Part shown: piece after piece, positions 56,244 to 64,000 of the stretch
How positions within the stretch are numbered: position 1 is the stretch's first letter
How the letters are laid out: each line of letters starts with the position of its first letter
From: Areca catechu
Lineage: Eukaryota; Streptophyta; Magnoliopsida; Arecales; Arecaceae
Direction: 5' to 3'
NCBI GenBank assembly: GCA_021397845.1
Contig: CM038052.1
Location: 41,152,449 to 41,216,448, forward strand
DNA: 64,000 nt
Made by a program: the position numbers and the translations under genes
Notes under the pieces: model-generated
Told to the model about the DNA's origin: nothing
Seen by the model: only the letters and a program-made list of their open reading frames with translations
Database searches by the model: none

Positions 56244-57231
56244 CTTTCGGCGTTATTCTGAAAAAAAAAAAAAAATCAACAATCTAAAAATCCAAAAAAA
56301 AAATTTCAATTTTCAAAATTTTACATTCAAATTAAAAAAAAATTCAATTTTCGATCTTTGAGTGCCCTGACATAAGGTTGCCCTGGCATAACTGGGAGGT
56401 TATGTTGAATGGTTGTCCTAGGGTACAAAAAGGTTGAACAAAAAAAATTTTTTAGATTCACTTAGGTAAATTTATTTTTTTTGCAAAACCAAAAAAAATA
56501 TTACCCAGACATTTCATAATTTATTAGAATCAGATACTTAATCATCAAAATTAAAAAAAAATTAAGTTTAATTTTGTTTGTTTATAACTTTTTGGACACC
56601 TTAGCTGTTGCATTTCATAATTTCATAATCTATCTTAAGGGCACAACCCATTAATCAGATAAGGTGGGGAGATCAATACCCTTCCTTAGCCCACAAATCA
56701 TCAATCCAGCATCTGCATTGACCCAAGCCTTTAATTTTAAAATTAATTAGACTCAACCCTAAGGATTTCGAGCTCAATAGGACAAGGAAACCCTAGAGTT
56801 GGACCGGGTTCAGATCATTTAATTCTTTGGTGTCTAAGGAAAGTGGTTCAGGGACTAGAGCCCGAAGGGAAGTGAGTTGGTTTCGCTTACCTGGCCAATT
56901 TTTAATTGGTGTCTAAGGCAAGCGATAAGGGAACCTTCACCCACCTTACACTTACCTGGCCAAGTCAGTTAATTGATCTTGGGCTTGGAGTGCTCGAAGG
57001 TAACCTTGGATCAGTTAGGAGCTGTCTAGATCCAGGTTAATCCTAGGATAGTGATTTTGATTTGTTTCACTTGTTTGATTAAAAAAAAAATTAATTAATT
57101 AACTTTCTTCTCTCTAGTTTAGGACTCTCTTAGGAACTTCTCCTTTAGACCTCTTCTCATTCTTCCGCTTTCCAATTAAAAAAAAAAATTTAAAAATCTT
57201 TTATTCCTGTTTCCTTTAGGAGGGAGGGTGT
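56244..57231 (+). other. Leader of the Athila element
   Basis: AT-rich non-coding stretch with A-runs at 56262-56275 and 56294-56303. No gene. Confidence 0.7.
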
Positions 57232-57327
57232 ATGTTAGTATATTCTAGGCGCCGACTTCGAGAACCTAAACATATATCCCTAGATCCGAAAATCGAATGC
57301 TCCAGTAGAGCAACCAGCCCAGGTACT

Positions 57328-58743
57328 ATGGATCCTAATCAAGGAATTGACCCTCCACTGAAGGAGTACTTCACTCCTTCAAAATACACTTATTCACCTT
57401 ATATCCAAGTACCCCCTGTAGATGCCATCCAGTACGAAATCAAGTCCAGTGTGATTCAGATGTTACCCTCTTTTTACGGACTTGCGACTGAAGACCCATA
57501 TAAACATCTAGATGAATTTCTAGAAATCTGTTCCACTGTTAAGATCCAAAATTTCTCCGACGATGCTTTAAGGCTTAGGTTATTCCCTTTTTCCCTGAAA
57601 GATAAAGCCAAATATTGGTTGAATTTCCTAGACACCGTGACAATTTCAACTTGGGATCAACTTCAGAGGGAGTTCCTTAAGAAATATTTTCCCATAGGAA
57701 AGACGAATCAAATTAGAAAAGCCATTACTAGTTTTTCCCAATTAGATGGAGAAATGTTTCATGAAACCTGGGAGAGATTGAAAGAGCTAATTAGAAAATG
57801 TCCTCACCATGCCATACCCAAATGGAAATTAGTCCAGTGCTTCTATGACGGTTTGTCAGAAAGGCACCGGCAAATGGTGGATGCCTCATGTGGAGGAACG
57901 TTCATGCTTTAAAATGAACATGAGGCATGGCAGTTGTTTGAAACTTTAAGTGAAAATTCTCTACATCATTTGTCAGCTGCCCATAAAGATCCTCCCACAG
58001 GACCTGTAGAACCCAAGAGAGGAGGTATGTATGAAGTTGGTCGTGCTGTAGACATCTACAGCAAGGTTGATGAGCTATCTCAGAAGCTCGACCAACTTTT
58101 GCAAGCTGGAAATAATTCCTCCACATCTCATCCTACTCATGAAGTCTGTATTATTTGCTCGAGTTCCACCCACACCTTAGGTGATTGTCCATCAGCTTAC
58201 CAATTTTCTGAGCTTCTTCAGGAGCAAGCTCATCAAGCTCAAACCCGAATGGCTCCTAGACCAGGAAACGATCCTTATTCGAATACATACAATCCTGGCT
58301 GGCGCAATCACCCGAATTTTTCTTGAAAACCCCAACCCGGAACCAATTCTTCCATTAGGCCCAACTATCAGGAGACCAAATTTCAAAGCATGCCATTTTC
58401 ACAATATCAAAATGCCCCACAGCCTCCACAACCTCCGCCAAGCAATCTTGATCCTTCCTTTCAAGAGAAGATCCTTCAAACTTTGAAGGAGTGGCTGAAC
58501 ATGAATACCCAAATCCTTCACTCCCATACCCAATCCATTGCCAAGCTAGAAACTCAGATAGGTCAGCTAGCTACAGCTTTTAATCGGAGAGAAGAAGGTA
58601 AGTTGCCTAGCCAGTCCATTATCAATCCCAAGGGTCAATACATGGCTGAGAGTTCCACTGGACCTGAAAATTTTCCTGAACATGCTAAATCTGTTATCAC
58701 CTTAAGAAGTGGAAAAACATTAGATCAACCTGACCTGACCTAA
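57328..58743 (+). pseudogene. Gag of the Athila element
   Basis: The start codon is taken at 57328 (M-D-P-N-Q-G); the frame is open from 57232. The gag domain is clear: E-D-P-Y-K-H-L-D-E-F-L-E-I-C, DDALRLRLFPFSLKDKAKYW, then L-K-K-Y-F-P-I-G-K-T and VQCFYDGLSERHRQMVDASC. Next come a Cys/His cluster (C-I-I-C-S-S-S-T-H-T-L-G-D-C) and a late coiled region (LETQIGQLATAFNRREEGKL) with V-I-T-L-R-S-G-K near the end. Three stops interrupt it: TAA at 57910, TGA at 58324 (where relatives have Trp) and TAA at 58741. It would build the particle core. Confidence 0.9.
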
Positions 58744-58973
58744 GAAGTAGAGGTGGCTAAGCCAGAGAAAAAGAATGAAGAGGAGAAGGAATCCATTGGT
58801 AAAGCACCGTACCTAAGGCTCCATTCCCTAGTGCTTTGGAGTCACCTTTACCATCGGATAAGAAAAATTTAAAAATGAATGAGATGCTTGAATTATTCAA
58901 GCAAGTCCAAATCAATTTACCTCTCCTCGATGCCATTAAGCAAGTACCGACTTATGCCAAATTTTTTTAGGAT
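58744..58973 (+). pseudogene. Gag-protease linker of the Athila element
   Basis: A Lys/Glu-rich linker with a frame change near 58800. It then has M-L-E-L-F-K-Q-V-Q-I-N-L-P-L-L-D-A-I and an in-frame TAG at 58968, all typical of Athila before the protease. Confidence 0.75.
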
Positions 58974-59600
58974 TTGTGCACTCAAAAATGGAAATCTAAG
59001 GCACATATCCCTAAGAAAATCCTCTTAATTGAGCAAGCCAGCTCAGTTTTTCAGCAAATAGCTCCACCCAAACTCAAAGACCCAGGTACCCCAATTATAT
59101 CTTGTGTCATAGGGGACCTTACAATTAAGAAAGCCTTGTTAGATTTAGGTGCGAGTGTAAACCTTCTCCCAGGCTCAGTGTATGATCTGTTTAAATTTGG
59201 AGAATTAAAACCCACGACGGTGACCTTACAATTAGCTGATCGATCCGTCAAGGCACCCCGTGGAATGCTCGAGGATGTGTTGGTAAAAGTAGATGAGTTC
59301 TACTTCCCGGTTGATTTTCTTGTTTTGGACATGGAGTCTAGCGGTAACCCTAGTCAGATACCTATCATTCTTGGAAGACCTTTCCTAGCTACCGCTAATG
59401 CTTGCATAAATTGTAGAACAGGGGTTATGGATGTCTCTTTTGGGAATAAGAAAATGCGGTTGAATATTTTTAATGCATGCCAAGGACCACCCACTTATGA
59501 TCATGATGAAGTAAACATTATTGAAGAAGTAGTAAATAGGAATCTTCCTGTATTGCTTGATTTGGATCCTTTGCAAGCATGTTTGACATATTTTGGAACT
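58974..59600 (+). pseudogene. Aspartic protease of the Athila element
   Basis: Active site L-L-D-L-G-A-S-V-N-L-L at about 59130 (the family has D-L-G-A-S or D-S-G-A-S), then L-V-K-V-D-E-F-Y-F-P-V-D-F and I-I-L-G-R-P-F-L-A-T-A-N-A at about 59370. This part is open and looks intact in itself, but it lies downstream of the broken gag. Confidence 0.88.
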
Positions 59601-60203
59601 GCTGATTTTGATGTTGATGCAAATGAAGTGAATGCTTTGTTAGAGCCACTCAAGTTTAGCACCATTCCTCCTTGGACTGTGAAATTTGAATCATTACCGA
59701 CTCAATCAAGCCCTTTAGTGCCATTCTTAGAAGCACCAGCCACCTTTCAACGATGTATGTTGGCCTTATTTTCTGACATGGTTGGTCACTTCCTTGAAGT
59801 GTTTATGAATGATTTTTCTGTCTTTGGATCTTCATTTGAGGACTATCTCCATAATTTGGCTACGGTATTGAAACGCTGTATAGAAACCAACTTAGTCTTA
59901 AGTTGGGAGAAAAGCCATTTTATGGTTCGTGAGGGAATTGTGCTCGGATACATTGTTTCTGAGCGAGGGATTAGGGTAGACCTTTCTAGAGATAGCAAAA
60001 TTTTTAAGCCCGTACCCCCACTCTCAGTCCAGTACACACGATTCCTTTCTAATCTCCAACCAAATTGGTCTAGGATTTTTCAAGCTTGGTTTCGTACACT
60101 TACCTCCTGTATTTTCTGGATCAAGGATAATCATCGTCGTATGATACTTTACGAACGTTTTTCTGCCATGTTGACAAGGCCTCCTGATTGGCCTGTCTTC
60201 TAA
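59601..60203 (+). pseudogene. Fragment of Athila reverse transcriptase joined to unrelated tail
   Basis: The frame is open from the protease. At about 59740 it jumps to the middle of RT (A-T-F-Q-R-C-M), skipping the fingers. The active-site loop reads V-F-M-N-D-F-S-V-F-G, so the first catalytic Asp is Asn. It goes on through E-K-S-H-F-M-V-R-E-G-I-V-L-G-Y to about 59980 and then into a tail I do not recognise (to 60203). RNase H and integrase are missing. These are at least two internal deletions. Confidence 0.82.
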
Positions 60204-61400
60204 AATTTTCTTGAGGGATGTGCCTAAATTCAATATCAGTAATACTCCCTCTTAGTGTCTGGCTGAAGACGTTAAACTTAGCGCTCCTGGGAGGCAACCC
60301 AGCTCTTTCCTTAGTTCATATTTTAACTTCTAGTTCTTTGTTTTTAGAATAAATGGAGTAATAAAAGAAGATTGCGGGAACATGGTGATAGAAGGACGTC
60401 CAATTCCATACCCTACCAGGTTGTATCCTTCCATGCCATTTCGTTTTTAATATTCTCTTCCATTAGGGACAATGGAAATTAAGTTGGGGGGTGAGGTAAT
60501 CTAATTAATTTAATTAAATTAAATCCTTGAGTAAAATTTTAATCAGTTTTTGTGTACAAAAATTTGTCTCGAATTGAAAATAATCAAGCTCACTAAATGA
60601 GGAGTGATTAATGGTTTAGAAAATGTTAAAGATACTGAGGGATGATTTATCAAGAAAACCCTATAAGTGGTAGATTGTAGTCCAGAAAATTTTAGAAGAG
60701 TAATTTCAGATCCTTCGGCCTATTGATCTTAATAATAAATCTTACTTATTTTGGTATAGGCATTATAAAAAGTCTCCAGTTAAAAAAAAAAAAAATTCCT
60801 AAAGTTAATAAAGATTTTTAGCATCTCTCACTGAGTAACCGGGCCCCTTCGCCTAAGTAAGCGTTGTTGTTCGCGTCAAAAGGTGGGGATGTAACGAAAT
60901 CTTTCGTAGAGTTAGTCTTGACTTAGCCTTTTTAACTCGAGTCAGTAAGCCCGAGGGGTGTTTTACACCTAATGCCCTAAAGCCAACTGGTTTGGGAGTC
61001 ATTGGCTTTAAAGCTCGCTACAAGGGTTAATTAGAAAGCAAGGTGTCAGGACATTGCACTGACTTTACATTAAAAAAAAAAGAAAAAAAAAAAAAAAAAG
61101 AGAAGGAAAGGAAGAAAAAAAAGAAAATAAAAAGTGGGGACTAAATAAATATTGCACCAAAACCAAATTAAGTTGGAAGATTTAGATAGTGAGATAGAAA
61201 GTTGGGAAAGAAAAAACTCTTGAAACTTCTATGGACTTTATTCTACTACTAAATGGGTGGAATTGGTAATCCAATGAAATACCTTTTTAATAGTCTAACC
61301 ATGTATCCTTTGATTTTAGGGTTAGTACGATAATTTTTATTTCATGGACCATCTTAGTACACAAGACTCATCCATTTCCTTTACTCGAGGACGAGCAAAG
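60204..61400 (+). other. 3' non-coding region of the Athila element
   Basis: Non-coding. It includes the conserved block at 60253-60302, a purine-rich tract (60475-60495, agttggggggtgagg), another A/G-rich stretch (61070-61140) and the LTR-adjacent purine tract. No gene. Confidence 0.75.
60253..60302 (+). promoter_or_regulatory. Conserved Athila 3' motif
   Basis: The sequence around gttaaacttagcgctcctgg and gaggcaaccca matches, with small changes, a stretch I know from many Athila elements just after the coding region. Its role is not known to me. Confidence 0.6.
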
Positions 61401-61416
61401 TTTAAGTTGGGGGGTG
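61401..61416 (+). other. Polypurine tract of the Athila element
   Basis: tttaagttggggggtg directly before the 3' LTR start TGTTAGACA. Confidence 0.8.
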
Positions 61417-63206
61417 TGTTAGACATTAGAATAATGAAAATTAACCCAACTTTATTTTATTAAAATTGATACTTTTTGTAATACTTTATAGGAATTGACT
61501 CCATAAACGTGTAGATCTTGATTTTAGGAGTCCAACGACGCAAACGGAATGTAATTCGGACTTCAAACGGGCCTAAAATGGATTTTAGAAGATTTTAGCA
61601 TGGATTTCAGAGCCGCACGATTTTTGGAGCATTGCTTTAAAGTTTTAATGGCTCACGGTGGACCGGCTCAATGGTCCACCGCATGACCTACCGGTCCACG
61701 GCAGCCATTGCTGCCGGTCCACGGGTGGAGCCGTGGACCACCGTGCTCCGATCGCGCCGAAACTCGCCGGAGAGCTTCCCCCGGCACCACCGAAGTCGCT
61801 GGCAACCTTCCCGCCGGCCGGAGAGCTCCCGTTCGGTCGGAAAAATGGCCGGAACGCGTCCGCTGCAACCGCGCACTCCGCCCAGCCGCGTCCAGCCACC
61901 CACGGCCACGCCACCGCCCAGCCGTCTGCCTCTGCTGCTGCGCGCCGCCCGTCTCCGCCGTTGTCCGCCCCCGAAGCCGCCCGCACTGCCGTCCGCTCCC
62001 GAAGCCGCCCGCGCCACGAGCCGTGTCCTCCCCTCCGCCTCCACCGCCGAAGCCGCGTCCAGCCGCCAATGGCCACGCCATCGCTCAGCCATCCGCTCTC
62101 GAAGCCGCCCGTGCCTCGAGCCGTGTCCGCCCCTCCGCCTCCACCGCCAAAGCCGCGAGCCATGCCGCCGTGTCCGCACGCAACTCCGTCACCGCCGAAC
62201 GCCTCCGCCCCTTCGCTCCACCCGCTGCCCAGCCATGCCCAGCCGGAGCCGCGCCGTCCACTGTAGCCGCGTCCGCCCTCCGCCGTCGTCCGCGAGCCAC
62301 TGGCAGCACCGTGCGAAGCCACGGCTACGCCACCATCTGCTGCCCAGCTAGAGCCGAGCACCGTTCGCCCTTGCGCCACGTCCACCCGCTGTCGTGTCCG
62401 TCTCCACCCCAGCCGTGCCTCTCTGCCCGCAACGCCGTCTGCCCTTGTCACCGTCGTTCAGACCGGGATGTCCGAAAACAAGGAAGCATCTGAACGAGAA
62501 GAGATGTCGGACGACGCTGGATGGACGCGGGATTGTGCGATAGAATTTTTGAGTTTGATTTTTGAGATGGGGATGATCGTAAAAAAATCAGATAAGGAGA
62601 TCGGATTGAGATGAGGAAATCACCGCGCTTTCCACACGGACCCGACACAGTATTTTTCTCTATAAATACCTCGATGATTCTCTTCTACAGGAAAAAAGAG
62701 AATTTTTGGGGAGGTTCCACCTGCTGTCCGTAGTTCCACCTGTTGCTATCACAGAGAGTCAGAGTCGGATAAAAAGGGAGAAAGGGACCCTTGTTCCCTT
62801 GCTTTTCTTTAATTTTCTCTGTACCCTAATCTTTTATGGAATAAATATTTATTTGCTTTATATTAATCCATGTTTGTTTATTTTTATTTTAGTAATGCTG
62901 GAGTCATGTTGGATTAGCGTTTAAGGTAAGTCGTAGTGAATTAATTTTGACTGACCTATACCTAAGGGACGGGCCGTGATCCACGGGTACGGGCCGTACT
63001 CTTGAGATAGGTCATATCTGAATTATTTTCACAAATTTATTATTTGTATCTATTTCTTGCATTAGTTTTAGTTTATTTAAAATCAAAAGAAAATCCTTTT
63101 TCAAGATAACCCCAAAGTCTCTGTGGGATCGACCCTTACTCCCGCTATTCTACCCTTTAGAGTAGTGGAATTAAGGTTCTAAATCGGTGCATTGCGACAC
63201 GCATCA
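61417..63206 (+). repeat. 3' LTR of the Athila element
   Basis: Same ends as 54412-56219. It is 18 bp shorter; the difference lies mainly in the GC-rich block. The TATA box is at 62661 and AATAAA at 62840. Confidence 0.93.
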
Positions 63207-63211
63207 GCAAA
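63207..63211. repeat. Target site duplication GCAAA, right copy (Athila)
   Basis: Identical to 54407-54411. Confidence 0.92.
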
Positions 63212-64000
63212 CTAGCCTATAGTAACCCTGTACTCAGCCAGGTAGGTGTAAGGGGAGTGTTAGGTCCCTGATTGCCAATCCTAGACACCAATCAGAGATT
63301 GGCCGGTAGGCGGACCAGCACACAAGCCCTTTAGGATTGAATCCCTAAACCATCGTTCTAGACACTGAGCACAAGGCACACACAGGTTAACTTGACACAA
63401 TGATCTAACACTAGCCCGGACCCGACCAGTTGGTGTCCCTAGCCCACTACGGCAAATTAAGTCTAATTAATTTTAGGTTAAGGCTTGGGACCGAATGCAA
63501 GGGATGTGGTTTTGGGCTAAGGAGAGGTGATCAAATCCTCCCCCCATCTGATATAGCAAGAGTGCCCTTAAAAGTAAATTATGCAATGATGGCAGGCAGA
63601 TGAGGATGCAAATTAGGGTTTAGATGTTTTTGGTATTTTAAGAGAATATGTAATTTTTTTTTTGGTATTTTTTTTTAAATAGAAGAAAACTTGCAAATCA
63701 TGGACTAATATGCTGAAAATATACTAAAATTAAAAGATATGCAAAAGATGCTAAACAAAACCCTAAAACTTCCAAACTTGTCTTGCTAAAAAAAAATAGA
63801 GCCAAAAATTTGCATGCTGTATTTCGACTTGCAGAAACTTTACAGGCCATAATAAAATCTGATAAAATTCTTAAAATTACTGTGAGTTATGATGAATCCT
63901 GAAAAATAAATTTTAGAATTTTTGGAGTTTTTATTAGGGAGAAATAATTAAACTAACAGAGCATATATGGACAAAAAAATTACAGAAAATAAATCCTAAT
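63212..64000 (-). other. Leader of element A, displaced by the Athila insertion
   Basis: It is the continuation of the sequence that ends at 54406 (70 bases upstream of the first Met of the long ORF). On the minus strand it has leader-type phrases (ccttagcccaaaaccacatc near 63505-63525, and ggtgtctagg near 63280) comparable to the leader of element B. AT-rich beyond 63600. No gene. Confidence 0.6.

Larger units (their letters stand above)
54412..63206 (+). mobile_element. Athila-type Ty3/gypsy retrotransposon with both LTRs and deleted pol
   Basis: It has two LTRs (1808 and 1790 bp) with the same ends, a tRNA-Asp type primer site, Athila gag and protease, a remnant of RT, a conserved 3' motif and a G-rich purine tract, and is flanked by GCAAA on both sides. 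The LTRs are very similar outside a GC-rich block, so this is the youngest layer of the nest. Most of RT, all RNase H and all integrase are missing, so it must rely on relatives to move. Confidence 0.93.
50522..64000 (-). mobile_element. Ty3/gypsy chromovirus-derived element (A), non-autonomous, interrupted by Athila
   Basis: Minus strand. From right to left: leader (64000-63212), Athila insertion (63211-54412), long gag-like ORF (54338-52461), end of integrase with chromodomain remnant (52357-51780), purine tract, and 3' LTR (51770 to about 50522). Gag capsid, protease, RT and RNase H are absent between the long ORF and the integrase end. The 5' LTR should be beyond 64000. Confidence 0.78.

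Noticed and set aside
61645..62493. Same kind of open frames in the 3' LTR
   Set aside because: LTR copy of the above; indels between the two LTRs change the frames, so no protein is conserved.

Overview
This is nuclear DNA of a flowering plant, most likely a monocot. It carries spliced genes, plant LTR retrotransposons of several lineages and long (CT)n and (TA)n microsatellites. The one regulatory gene is closest to monocot SHORT-ROOT proteins as I remember them. A palm or related large-genome monocot is my guess; nothing here proves the species.

Layout. (1) 1-14760: a decayed Ty3/gypsy element of the Tat lineage on the minus strand. A nearly complete Ty1/copia element interrupts it (3307-9192, target duplication GGTTG), and so does a solo LTR (about 10430-12296). 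(2) 14760-33200: a gene island of about 18 kb with few transposons. It holds two genes in tail-to-tail orientation: a SHORT-ROOT type GRAS gene (+, 15644-17283) with a one-base frameshift, and a Golgi-type GH43 exo-beta-1,3-galactosidase gene (-, coding exons 31605-31057 and 23498-22647) with a 7.56-kb intron. (3) 33200-40870: a truncated copia element (+) abutting a truncated Tat element (-). (4) 40930-64000: a Russian-doll nest. A chromovirus-like gypsy element (B, +) is split by a SIRE/Maximus-like copia element (-). That is split by a second gypsy element of B's extended family (A, -), which is split by an Athila element (+, 54412-63206, target duplication GCAAA). The missing halves of B, the SIRE-like element and A should lie beyond base 64000.

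How it works together. The GRAS gene would encode the mobile transcription factor that patterns root endodermis and stem cells, if the frameshift is a sequencing or assembly error. The GH43 gene would encode a Golgi membrane enzyme that trims beta-1,3-galactan of arabinogalactan proteins. The rest is retrotransposon DNA, mostly disabled by stops, frameshifts, internal deletions and nesting. Points of special interest are arrays of a GAGCCGACTC-type motif (with a DRE/CRT-like GCCGAC core) in LTRs of two different copia elements, a CpG-rich block in the Athila LTRs, and a long repeat-rich gag-like reading frame in element A that seems to replace most of pol. I found no bacterial or phage features, no CRISPR and no RNA gene I could support.
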